Of a stretch of 64,000 nucleotides of DNA, positions 44,770 through 54,581 are shown one piece after another. This stretch comes from JANQSS01 sp965249735 (GTDB taxonomy: Bacteria; Bacteroidota; Bacteroidia; Chitinophagales; Saprospiraceae). The notes under the pieces are model-generated. The model had not been told where the DNA came from. It saw only the letters and a list, made by a program, of their open reading frames with translations, and did no database searches. Position 1 is the stretch's first letter, and every line of letters starts with the position of its first letter. The stretch lies in NCBI GenBank assembly GCA_965249735.1, contig CBDFMS010000019.1:1-64000 (forward strand), given 5' to 3'. The position numbers and the translations under genes were made by a program.

Positions 44770-47700
44770 TTAATATTTAACTAAAAACTGGTATCCTGAA
44801 GTTGAAATTGTCAATGACGCATCAGACAAATCAAGATCTTGAGGAATTGTAGTTGTCAGGGTGTATGTACCATTGATCATAGGTTTCATTTTAGCCGAAG
44901 TTTGATAAATCGTCTTTCCATCCCGACTAAAAATAAGCCTGGCAGAAGCCGTCATATGATCAAACGTACTTAGATTTTCTACCCACAATGTCGATCCCTT
45001 TATTCTAGTTGACACATCTTCAGGACTTGCAATATTCTGCTTCTTTGCCGGTTTTATATGCCCGCTATTCAAATTTACCGGTGAAGGGAGTAGAGGCAAT
45101 GTTTGCATACCTGCGAGAATACTATATGGCGAAACACCACAACCACCAATTTCAGCCGTGAATACCGAGCCTAAGTCGACCTGGAAATTATCGGTCAATT
45201 CTACATTCATCCCTGCAGAGTATAGCACATTTTTATTTCCATCAACTAATGCATCGCTATCGATCGAATCCTGTGCGAAATATGATCCTGAGGCCGGCGT
45301 TCCTGAGATAACTAAATATTGAACGCATGAAGCGGTGTCAATATCCGGGTTGGATACGCCGAATCCGCCATGACCATCACTAAAAATGGCTGAAAAGGCA
45401 TTGCTATTGAATTCTGTTGCCTTTGCTACAGTAACTCCGATTTCACTCGTGCTTGAGGTGTCAGACGCTGAAACCGATTGATCAAATCGATTGATCAACG
45501 TACTTGTGTCCGTCCAGGTTTTTCCTGTGGCCGATTCCCAGCCATTTTTTTCTGTGTCAGTATAGTATAATGTCAATTTGTATGAATTGCCGGGTTGATC
45601 TCCGTCTAGAAATTCAAGAACATATGTTTTATCCGTAAAGGCTTTGGTTCCATCAGCTTCATATGTCAGTGGTGTAGCACCTGTTCCCGCTCTGTCAATC
45701 ACCAAAGTGGCGCAACCAAAATCATGGCTACTTAAATTATCAATACGCGCTACAATTTTTTCATTTTCGTCTTCTACAACAATTATAGCATCAGGACCAA
45801 AATAGAAGGTATCGGCCACACCTGTTACAGCAGTAGCGACCTCGGCCACCTGGAGTTGGGAAACCACAACATTGTCAATTGCCCACCACCAATCATACGC
45901 CGCTTCATATCCAATTCTAACCTGGAAGTTTGCATTGGCATATGCCGTGACATCCAGATTGACATGATTAGGATTAGACCAATCCCCTACATCACCTGTC
46001 GCAGTGGTATGAGTCAAAATGCGTTGCCATGTTGAACCATCATAGACATCAACATAACCTAGCTCAGTGTCATCTGAGTAGGCATTATAATATTCATCAA
46101 GCTCCAGGGTTGCTGTCAAGCCCGGAACTAACGGTGTCACCGGGAAATCCATTACCTCATTTAGCGTTGCACCTGAACCCGCAGCATCACTATCTACGAA
46201 TACAAGCGGAGTTCCATCGAGCGTGCTGGAACGAGCAGTTGCCACAAATTCCCACGTATCACTCGTGCTACCACCATCTGTAATCGTAACGTCTGATGGT
46301 GCCACGTCAAAGTCTTCACTGTAAATCACCGCCATGCCACCTGCAGGAATTTCATCATTGTCATTAATGTTCAGTGTGAACGACTGATTGACTGAACCGG
46401 ATATGGCATCCCCTCCGTTTGCGTCAAGTACATAATTGAGGATGAGTGTTTCTGCTGATTCAATCGATCGATCATCATAGACCCTCATCGTAAGGGTTTG
46501 ACTCAAGTTGCTATTGTCTAGTGTAAATTGTGATGGAATGAAGGTAACATCACCACTACTTCCAGGCGTTGCTGAACCGGATGAAGTTATTGTAATGTCA
46601 GCAGGAGCAGATGGCGCAACTCCAATGGCAAGCGTCGTGGTAAAATCCTTAAATCCCAAACATCCGGATACGCTATCAGAGGTTTCCATTACAGACAAAT
46701 TGGAGGACGCGAATTTAATTTCAGGAAGAGCAGGCCCGAAACTAAATTCAGACACGCGGGTTGACCAATTCGATGAGACATTGTATACGCCTGTAAACCA
46801 AAATGAATTATCATTAGCCGGATCGACAAGCAAGCAGTTGTAGTCGCCATATCGATTGCTGGAATTGGCCGCTGTTCCCGCGATCAGACTGGTTTCAGGT
46901 TCTGTCATCATGTTCAAGGGATCACTGGCAAGACGTCCTGTATAGCGAATAGACGGGTAGATCGAATCCGGGCCACTTACGTTATAAGCCAAACCAATAT
47001 CGCCGTTTCCATTGATCGCAATTCCTGCCATCCACCGATCTGCGTTATCTGTAGTAGGTGCATATGTGCCTTGTTGATGAATGGACCATGAACCGGCCGA
47101 AGGTCGTTGCATTTCATACCATCGAACACCGCCACGATCTGAGCCATTTACATCTGTGACATGGTTACAGACGATCGATTCATGTGAGCCAAAATTTCGA
47201 TAGAAAATTCGATTCATCAGCACCTCACGTAAGGGATCCAGAGTTGTTCCCGACCCTGGTTGATCCATGCATGCAAATGAAGTATAGCCGCAAAGCTCGG
47301 TGTCAAATGGATCGGTCAAATATGCCGTTGGTCCTGTTAGTGTGGAATTAACTGTATTTACCCAGTCCACTGAGAATTCGTAAACTTCCAATCTGTCATC
47401 GTCATTTGGATCGGCAGGCGTCCATGCATCGTCCGCCATGCGCATGATGTACTGCGGCATTCCTGAAGGAGGCAAGGATGTACCGGAAAGACTCACAGGA
47501 GTTGCTGCTTGAAATCCAATAGTTGGAAAATCAGGCATGGTAAATCGCACGGACTGTGCACTGCCTGCTCCTGCTATCATCTCGTCGCGTTCTAATGCAT
47601 AAACCGCTTGACTTGACTCATTTGTCGTCACATAATAGGCATCAGGCCATATGCTGTATTTTGGATAATCCGGAAAATTTGGTGTTGTAAATTGGTACGT

Positions 47701-48312
47701 ATTATAACTGCCGGTAGGGCTGGAGCCGGTTGAAACGGCCACAATAAGCACATTTCCAGCAGACGCAAACTCAGATATCAACCATCGGTCAGCGAGTTGG
47801 TCATATATGACAATAGGATCTCCTGCGCCACCCACACTAGTGATACTTGAAAGCAAGACACTACTAAGTTGACTACCGGATTTATTCCACACACGGACAA
47901 TGGAAGAGCTCCCATTGTTAATCATTTGAACCACATGGTTCGGCCCCACATCAAGACTTGGATCTGCAGGATTTACAGACGTATAGCCGGCTCCATTCCA
48001 ATTATTGTCAATCGTTCTTGAGTGATGAACACGTGGCGTTGGATATTCCTGCTGCCAGGCGGGGTCGACGCCTTGAGGATTTGCCGTAGGATCGAGACTT
48101 TGATGAAGGATCCAATCTTTTTTTGGCGAATATCCATCCTTTAGCGCACGGGTTTGAGGCCATATTGAGCGATCATCATCGAGTTGATCGAAGGGCAATG
48201 AAGTGTTAGTCTTATGCCCAATTGTAACATCCGGATTTGTCAGATAAAATTGTTGAGCGAAATTGATAAAGGGTAGGGTTAGCACAAGAAGAATGAGTGG
48301 TAGTCTTTTCAC
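44770..48312 (-). CDS. Large secreted protein with Calx-beta-like and jelly-roll domains
   Basis: 1180 residues with a signal peptide (about 1-19). About 100-510 is a beta-propeller or similar repeating beta fold (SLDVGPNHVVQMINN, DPIVIYDQLADRWLISEF, SDRGGVRWYEMQRP). About 520-640 is a Calx-beta-like domain (SVMETSDSVSGC ... FTLNINDND). About 650-800 is a MAM- or jelly-roll-like domain (YSEDFDVAPSDVTI ... WWWAIDNVVVSQ). The C terminus (about 1120-1180) is an Ig-like or sorting-type end. I cannot give a catalytic function; an extracellular enzyme-associated or adhesive role is plausible. Confidence 0.7.
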   Translation of the reverse strand: MKRLPLILLVLTLPFINFAQQFYLTNPDVTIGHKTNTSLPFDQLDDDRSIWPQTRALKDGYSPKKDWILHQSLDPTANPQGVDPAWQQEYPTPRVHHSRTIDNNWNGAGYTSVNPADPSLDVGPNHVVQMINNGSSSIVRVWNKSGSQLSSVLLSSITSVGGAGDPIVIYDQLADRWLISEFASAGNVLIVAVSTGSSPTGSYNTYQFTTPNFPDYPKYSIWPDAYYVTTNESSQAVYALERDEMIAGAGSAQSVRFTMPDFPTIGFQAATPVSLSGTSLPPSGMPQYIMRMADDAWTPADPNDDDRLEVYEFSVDWVNTVNSTLTGPTAYLTDPFDTELCGYTSFACMDQPGSGTTLDPLREVLMNRIFYRNFGSHESIVCNHVTDVNGSDRGGVRWYEMQRPSAGSWSIHQQGTYAPTTDNADRWMAGIAINGNGDIGLAYNVSGPDSIYPSIRYTGRLASDPLNMMTEPETSLIAGTAANSSNRYGDYNCLLVDPANDNSFWFTGVYNVSSNWSTRVSEFSFGPALPEIKFASSNLSVMETSDSVSGCLGFKDFTTTLAIGVAPSAPADITITSSGSATPGSSGDVTFIPSQFTLDNSNLSQTLTMRVYDDRSIESAETLILNYVLDANGGDAISGSVNQSFTLNINDNDEIPAGGMAVIYSEDFDVAPSDVTITDGGSTSDTWEFVATARSSTLDGTPLVFVDSDAAGSGATLNEVMDFPVTPLVPGLTATLELDEYYNAYSDDTELGYVDVYDGSTWQRILTHTTATGDVGDWSNPNHVNLDVTAYANANFQVRIGYEAAYDWWWAIDNVVVSQLQVAEVATAVTGVADTFYFGPDAIIVVEDENEKIVARIDNLSSHDFGCATLVIDRAGTGATPLTYEADGTKAFTDKTYVLEFLDGDQPGNSYKLTLYYTDTEKNGWESATGKTWTDTSTLINRFDQSVSASDTSSTSEIGVTVAKATEFNSNAFSAIFSDGHGGFGVSNPDIDTASCVQYLVISGTPASGSYFAQDSIDSDALVDGNKNVLYSAGMNVELTDNFQVDLGSVFTAEIGGCGVSPYSILAGMQTLPLLPSPVNLNSGHIKPAKKQNIASPEDVSTRIKGSTLWVENLSTFDHMTASARLIFSRDGKTIYQTSAKMKPMINGTYTLTTTIPQDLDLSDASLTISTSGYQFLVKY

Positions 48313-48549
48313 GATGTTTTAATTTTTACAAAAGTTTGCAAGATATAGAAACGCATGCGACGATTAAGATGAATTATCCAAACCGATCCAGGGGTTATAG
48401 TTCTGGAGATGTTTGAACTCCGAAAGACAATTCCATAGTTTCCGATTAAGCATCAGCTTTTTACCCCTCGTTTCTATCTAATAAAATAAACAGAGAGCGC
48501 ATTCACCTTCGAAATATGTGAAGACCCTTGTATAGAGACCTGATTAACT
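48313..48549. other. Intergenic gap upstream of the tRNA relic
   Basis: Mixed sequence between the large secreted protein gene and the tRNA-like relic. I see no open frame, promoter box or repeat that I can support here. Confidence 0.35.
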
Positions 48550-48580
48550 AAAAAAGGTCACACGATGTGCGACCTTTTTT
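48550..48580. terminator. Strong symmetric hairpin terminator
   Basis: AAAAAAGGTC pairs with GACCTTTTTT, with an inner CACA/TGTG pairing around CGA. It works in either direction. There is no protein gene ending here; it follows a tRNA 3'-end relic on the minus strand. Confidence 0.7.
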
Positions 48581-48584
48581 TCTT

Positions 48585-48596
48585 GGAGCGAAAGAC
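48585..48596 (-). pseudogene. 3'-end relic of a tRNA-Gly gene
   Basis: The minus strand reads GTCTTTCGCTCC just before the terminator; its first 11 bases (GTCTTTCGCTC) are the same as the 3' end (acceptor arm) of the tRNA-Gly at 57843-57915. Only about 11-12 bases are shared; the tRNA body is missing. The arrangement relic, short gap, A/T-flanked hairpin repeats the layout of the intact tRNA locus, which makes a chance match less likely. Confidence 0.4.
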
Positions 48597-48965
48597 CCAA
48601 TCTTGTTCCGGCCATCTATAATCGATATGCTAAAATGATTGATGAGTGGCCAAATCTCAAATCAATTTCTTAGTGCTAAAATTAAATAGACAGACTTAAT
48701 AAACATCTGACAATATATTTTAACATACGCTTGAAAATAGGTCGTGTAATTATTTGCAATTGTAACCAATTAAATGTAATTTGCATTAACGAGAAATGCC
48801 GTAAATATGACATCTATAAGATACACTCATACCTCGTATCGTGAAAAGCATTTCAGCATTTCAGCATTTAAATATTGCTATATCTACTAAACTTTCATTG
48901 GCAATTCGCCAATCCGACAGAAATCTTAGTTCCTTGGTTCCCTGGCATAATACAACACCAGCTTT

Positions 48966-50357
48966 ATGGCTAGAATTATGAAAAAATTAAAAATAATAAA
49001 CCATGTTTCAGTCCTATGTTTAACATTCAACCTATTTGTATTGCAAATGGCCCAGGCCCAGGTGCCAACAGAAATTGAGGGTGATATTAAGATCGGATAT
49101 GAGACAATAAATAATCCAGAAATCGGAACAATCAGATGGAATCCAGGGAATTCTGAATTTGAAGGATTCACTACACAAGGTTGGGTCTCTTTAACGGATA
49201 TAAATTCCCAATTTCCATATTTTGGAGCTGATAAGAATCCAATTTCCGAATTTGATAAGTTACCGATTCCCATCATAGAAAATGCCATGTTGGGCACAAG
49301 TGTGGCAATGGGCGACGGCTTTACAATCGTCGGATCGTACCTGGCAGATGGAGAGCGAGGTGCTGCTCATATCTTTATGAGAGTGGATGGAATATGGTCC
49401 AATGTAAGTACTATAGAGGCTTCTGATCGAGATGGAGGTGATCAGTTCGGCCGGTCAGTTGCAATAAATGGCAGATATGCAATTGTAGGGGCGCCAGGAA
49501 ATGACGATAGCGGGGCGAACAGTGGTTCCGCCTATATTTTCAAAAGAAGTGGGTCTCTAAATAGTTGGTCGCAACAGCAAAAATTGACTGCATCCAATGC
49601 GAGTGGAGGCGATTCTTTCGGTTGGGCGGTCGATATACACAATAGTGAAGCTGTGGTAACAGCCAACCTAAAAAATTCGCTACAAGGTTCGGCTTATGTA
49701 TATTCTCGTACAGGAACTTCCTGGTCCGAAGATCAAATTTTGACCGCATCAAATGGTCAGCCAGGGGATCGATTTGGCTGGAGTGCTGATTTGAAGGATC
49801 AACTGGTCGTTATTGGCGCTATTACTGCCGATTCAATTCGGGGTACTGCTTATGTCTTCCAGAAAGACACATCGTGGTTTGAACAGGAACAACTTCTTAG
49901 CCCGGATGGACAGGCACAGGATCGGTTTGGTCGATCGGTCTCTGTATCAAATGCGGTAATTTGTGTCGGAGCATATAAAAATGACGAAAATGGCTTGAAC
50001 ACAGGAGCCGTGTACACTTATTTCTACGATGGAGCGAACTGGAATATGGAACAAAAAATTATGCCGAATAACGTTTATAATAATGTTGAATATTTTGGAT
50101 GGTCAATATCACAGTCAGAGGACTATCTCGTAGTGGGGGCCAATCTGGAAGATCTCTTGGGAGTAGACAGTGGAGCCGGCTACATTTATAAATTACATAA
50201 TCAATCATGGAATTTGGTGCGCAAACTCAAACCGTCGGACGGTCAACTGGATGATAATTTTGGTTGGTCCGTTAGTATAAATGGAGGTTTTATTGTCATA
50301 GGATCTCCTTTACATAATTCCGGCCTTGATGAATCTGGAGCAGTTTACTTTTATTGA
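48966..50357 (+). CDS. FG-GAP beta-propeller secreted protein, copy 1
   Basis: 463 residues. After an N-terminal signal (best start at the second Met, 48978, MKKLKIINHVSVLC) comes a family-specific stretch, EIEGDIKIGYETINNPEIGTIRWNPGNSEFEGFTTQGWVSLT. The remainder is about seven FG-GAP-type blades with DxFGxSVxIxGxxAVIGAxxxDxxGxxSGSAYIF. Such seven-bladed propellers bind ligands and often calcium on the cell surface. It is the first of three tandem paralogues. Confidence 0.85.
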   Translation: MARIMKKLKIINHVSVLCLTFNLFVLQMAQAQVPTEIEGDIKIGYETINNPEIGTIRWNPGNSEFEGFTTQGWVSLTDINSQFPYFGADKNPISEFDKLPIPIIENAMLGTSVAMGDGFTIVGSYLADGERGAAHIFMRVDGIWSNVSTIEASDRDGGDQFGRSVAINGRYAIVGAPGNDDSGANSGSAYIFKRSGSLNSWSQQQKLTASNASGGDSFGWAVDIHNSEAVVTANLKNSLQGSAYVYSRTGTSWSEDQILTASNGQPGDRFGWSADLKDQLVVIGAITADSIRGTAYVFQKDTSWFEQEQLLSPDGQAQDRFGRSVSVSNAVICVGAYKNDENGLNTGAVYTYFYDGANWNMEQKIMPNNVYNNVEYFGWSISQSEDYLVVGANLEDLLGVDSGAGYIYKLHNQSWNLVRKLKPSDGQLDDNFGWSVSINGGFIVIGSPLHNSGLDESGAVYFY

Positions 50358-50403
50358 TCAGATCTAAAAATTAGATGCTATTATTTTATTCAAAATTGAA
50401 GAA

Positions 50404-51842
50404 ATGAAAAAGCACATTTATCTAAATATTAAGTTCAATCGACTTGGGCTAAAAATATTATTTGGTTTGATGGTATCCCTGCTTTTCCATGGATATTGTC
50501 TATCACAAAATGAACGTCTTGAACTTGATGGCTGGTTAAAAATGGTCCCTGATACAGGAGCGACTAGTACGCTACAACCCGGAACCATTCGATTAAATCA
50601 GATTAATAATGATCTGGAAGGATATACCGGGGATCATTGGTTGTCATTAACCGCTGGTGATACAAAATTGTATCCGTTTGGAGAAGATAAAAACCCGGTG
50701 ACTGAAAAATTATTCATTGAATCAAGTGATACGGTGTCGATTACCGTGGGCTTTAGTGTTGCTGTCGATGGCGATTATCTTATTGCCGGAGCACCCAACA
50801 CGTTTGCGCGTACGGGAGCTGCCTATATTTTTCAAAAAACTGATACAGGATGGGTAGAAATGCAAAAACTGGAAGCTTCAGACGGGGCAGCTTATGATTA
50901 CTTTGGCTGGACTGTCTCTATTTCAGGTTCCTTTGCTGTTATCGGATCCCCTTATGACGATTTCGGTAGCCCCCAAACGTCGATAAGGGGTCAGCTTATG
51001 TATTCCATTTTAATGGTACAACATGGGAAGAACAGACAAAACTAACAGCGTACAACGGTGGAGTAGATTTCAGATTTGGCTATAGTGTCTGCATTTTAGA
51101 CTCCACCATCGTCATAGGGTCCCCAGGGGCCTTTAATAGAAGAGGACGTGTTTATATTTATAAGCTGAATGACGGGGAGGCAGGATGGGAATTTCAAAAG
51201 CTGCTTCAGGGCTCCGATCAATATATAACGGATCACTTTGGGTTCAGCGTGGATCTTAGCGGCGAATATATTGCAGTGACTGCCCCGCGTATGAATCCAC
51301 CTTCAGGTATTGCAATCGGCAGATGCTACATGTTCCATCTGGAAAACAATGATTGGATTGAACAACAAAAAATTCAACATAATGATGAAATAAGGTTTGG
51401 GTATAGTGTTGCCACTGATGGTGATCATGTCGTCATCGGAGCAGTCGGTTATACCGGTTATGTCCCTGATCAAGGCGGATCAGCTTATGTGTACAGAAGA
51501 GATGGAGAAATCTGGAATCTAACTTCTTCGTTAAATGCATTTTATATACGAACGAATTGGATCGATGACACAAATAATCTGGTCGCAAATTATTTTGGAA
51601 CCAGTGTTGCTTTAAAAAATAATATAATCATCATTGGAGCACCCGGAGCACAAGGATCTTGGCCTGGTATTGACCAAAGTAAAAGCCACGTGTTTCAGTT
51701 CAGTGGTGGTGAATGGATAAAAATTAAAGAACTCGAGACCCAGGCAGATAATGCTGGAAAGGGTTTTGGACGATCCGTGTCTTTTGATGGAAAAACCATC
51801 GTAATTGGATCAAAAAGTTTTGAGAAAATCCATTTTTACTAA
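50404..51842 (+). pseudogene. FG-GAP beta-propeller protein, copy 2, frameshifted at a C5 tract
   Basis: The gene starts at 50404 and runs in frame to about 50970, where a run of five C (50970-50974) breaks the frame. The second frame continues with typical blades (GSAYVF, FGYSV, VVIGAVGY) and ends at 51842. One extra C would give one protein of 479 residues with signal peptide and the same GTIRLNQINNDLEGYTGDHWLSLTAGD module. The break at a homopolymer fits a sequencing error or slipped-strand phase variation equally well. Confidence 0.75.
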
Positions 51843-51873
51843 CATGTGGCGTTAATAATTTAAAATATTAATC

Positions 51874-53250
51874 ATGTATGGCATTCGAATTAAAATATTA
51901 ACCTTATTTATTAGCGCCTTATTAATTAACCTGGATGCCCGAGCCCAGGTCCTATTGGACATAGAAGGTGCCATTTTAATAGGAGATAGTGACCAACTAT
52001 CACCGGAAATAGGAACAATCAGGTGGAATCCTTCTCTATTGGATTTTGAAGGATATACAGACGCAGGATGGGAATCATTGACAAACAATGCAAATCTGTA
52101 CAACTTGTTCGGGTCAAATAATCAACCACTCAAGGAGTTCGAAATCCCCTTAATCCAGGATTCAATAGGAAAGGAAAAAATTGGGATAAGCCTTGACATC
52201 GATAACAATACAATAATCGTGGGGTCTCAAGGAGGCAGCTTGAGTGATATGGGAACAGCTTACATATTTGAACGGAATAACGGCCTATGGACTCAAGTCG
52301 CCAGATTGGCTGCATCAGATTCGACAGCAGGAGATCACTTTGGATGGAGTACAGCGATTCATGGAAACTATGCCGTCATAGGAGCTTATGGAAATGATGA
52401 TAACGGAAATGAAAGCGGTGCGGCCTATATATTTAAACGCGACAGCTTGGGCACCTGGGAGGAGCAAATTAAACTGACGGCCTCTGATGCAAATACCGGT
52501 GATCAATTTGGGTGGAGCGTAGACATACAGAGTTCCACTGTTGTAGTCACTTCCAACGCTCGCGATACATTCACTGGACGAGCATACGTGTTCAATCGAA
52601 CAGGGAATAGTTGGACGGAAACCAGTCAATTAAATCCAATGAATCCACAACAGCTAATGCGCTTTGGATGGAGTTGTGCACTTGAGGATAGTGTCATCGT
52701 GGTAGGTGCGATTACAAGCATGTCTTCTCGTGGATCAGCTTTTGTGTTTCGAAATAACGGCACACAATGGATACAAGAAGCGGAGCTCAAGGATCCGGAC
52801 GGCGCTGTACTTGATCGGTTTGGAAGAAGTGTATCGATTGGAGGAAACAATATAATTATTGGAGCTTATAAAAATGACGAAGCCGGAACGGATGCCGGAG
52901 CAGTGTTCAGTTTTCAATATGGCGGGTCATCCTGGCAGCTGCAACAAAAGCTAATTCCGATAAATGAATTTATTAAAACCCAATATTTTGGATGGGCTGT
53001 TGCACACTACGGTGATTACCTCGTCATTGGAGCAGATCTGGAAGATGTGAATGGAATGGACAGCGGAGCTTCATATCTCTACCTAAACGTAGGTTCTTCA
53101 TGGTCATTCATAAGAAAACTGGCTCCGTCCGATGCCATGGCAAATGCCAAATTTGGTTGGAGTGTGGCCATCTATAACACAGATATCGTGATTGGTGCTC
53201 CTGAACACGTTGTTGATAGCCTATCTACAGGTTCAATATATATATATTGA
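51874..53250 (+). CDS. FG-GAP beta-propeller secreted protein, copy 3
   Basis: 458 residues with signal peptide ending near INLDARAQ, then DIEGAILIGDSDQLSPEIGTIRWNPSLLDFEGYTDAGWESLT and about seven FG-GAP blades (FGWSTAIHGNYAVIGAYGNDDNGNESGAAYIF is the most regular). It is intact. It starts 32 bases after copy 2, so the three genes form one tandem array, probably from repeated duplication. Confidence 0.85.
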   Translation: MYGIRIKILTLFISALLINLDARAQVLLDIEGAILIGDSDQLSPEIGTIRWNPSLLDFEGYTDAGWESLTNNANLYNLFGSNNQPLKEFEIPLIQDSIGKEKIGISLDIDNNTIIVGSQGGSLSDMGTAYIFERNNGLWTQVARLAASDSTAGDHFGWSTAIHGNYAVIGAYGNDDNGNESGAAYIFKRDSLGTWEEQIKLTASDANTGDQFGWSVDIQSSTVVVTSNARDTFTGRAYVFNRTGNSWTETSQLNPMNPQQLMRFGWSCALEDSVIVVGAITSMSSRGSAFVFRNNGTQWIQEAELKDPDGAVLDRFGRSVSIGGNNIIIGAYKNDEAGTDAGAVFSFQYGGSSWQLQQKLIPINEFIKTQYFGWAVAHYGDYLVIGADLEDVNGMDSGASYLYLNVGSSWSFIRKLAPSDAMANAKFGWSVAIYNTDIVIGAPEHVVDSLSTGSIYIY

Positions 53251-53674
53251 TTTGATAAGCATCGAACCCTTGTCGATCGATTTGTGAATTGAATCCATTT
53301 AGACCATTTGTAAATGGCTGCTTTGTTTAGTTCATCACTTTGAGATACCAACTTTTCTACCATAAAAAAAGCGGCGCTAGGTGCAGCTTGATTCATTTTT
53401 ATATAAATAGCTGTGGCAACTAATTGGGATTATTCTAAGTGTTCCAGGGATTATAGCATTGACATCATATCATCGCTATAATGCAAATTAAAAGTCGCAT
53501 TGGATTCGTAAACAAATCAAGCGAGAGATTAACCCTTAAAGACTCATGAAGACCACTAACTCTAGACATATGAAATATAAAAAGTCACTTGGATTGGTGT
53601 TAGAAAACGAGAATTGTTACGTGTAATCCGATGTCGTTTTGCTTAATCAACCAATCGAAAGACTATGTTTCCTC
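53251..53674. other. Gap after the FG-GAP genes
   Basis: About 420 bases. A minus-strand frame across the boundary is an antisense shadow of the propeller gene. I see no clear promoter or hairpin; the gap lies between convergent transcripts, so terminators may be hidden. Confidence 0.35.
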
Positions 53675-54581
53675 TTAAAAGTCAGCCATAGCTTCACATA
53701 AATAAGTGCTGTACAGAGTTGCTCCTTGGAGATTGAAATGATTTTTATCGAATAGATTTTCAGGTTGTTCAATTAAGTTTAAAAAATCTTCACTGTACTC
53801 AATTTTCAAACTATCGTGGATGGAATGATACAATGCAAGGTTTGTTACTTTCTCATAATTTGTCAGATTGGTCAATGGCAATGCAAAGAATAGCCTGGTA
53901 TTATGCTCAGTAGCAATATTCAACAAGTGTTCAATGATATGATGGTATCCATAAAGGTCAACAGTCTTTGGATCATCAATATATATTTCGTTATAAGTTG
54001 AAAATGTAGAATACAAATTGAAATGATTCCCTATACCGGGAATGTAGCCGATTGAGATTTCATTGGCTGTCTTTTTCTTAATTAGATTGCGTACCGTTTC
54101 ATTCAATGAGACAAGAGAAAAGATCCGGGTTTCTAATCGTCCAGTTTTTGGGGAAGCTTTCATCGGCATATGGAGTAGAACGCATCTTCTCATCGAAATC
54201 TATATCTAACATGGAGAAAACCAGTTTCGACTCAGTAGAAAAATTTAATCGAATAGGAGACAATTCAATGACTATAGCATTTGGGCTATTTTGTTTCACG
54301 ATTTCTTCAACAATCAGACTGTTTGATAAAAAAGTCGAACCCCGAAGTCCAAGGTTTACTACTTTTTTGTACTTCAGACAATCCTCGAGTATATCGGGGT
54401 CTACACTTCGTCTAACTCTGCTTGACCCGATAAAATATATAATGGAGTCTCCTGCCATATCAAGTTCAGGAAATCGGGAGATATCTTGAGGCTTGTGCGA
54501 CACATATTTAATACAAAAAACGGTACCTAAGGTCACACCGAAAACAATTATCAACTTATATAGAGTGGGAGTTAAATTCAT
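53675..54581 (-). pseudogene. SGNH-like (DltD/AlgX-like) protein, single frameshift
   Basis: Upstream half: short N-terminal membrane anchor (residues 8-24), then IYFIGSSRVRRSVDPDILED (block with the Gly-x-Ser of SGNH hydrolases) and VVNLGLRGSTF. Downstream half: YGYHHIIEHLLNIATEHNTRLFFALPL and ENLFDKNHFNLQGATLYSTYL, with the Asp/Asn-His block (DKNHFNLQG) near the end. The two halves are in different frames; the break is at an A4/T4 run at 54118-54121, where removing one base gives a continuous 301-residue protein. It overlaps the MBOAT stop by one base, so it is translationally coupled. Confidence 0.7.

Noticed and set aside
53172..53396. 74-residue frame antisense to the end of FG-GAP copy 3
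   Set aside because: Overlaps a well-supported gene and has no features of a protein.
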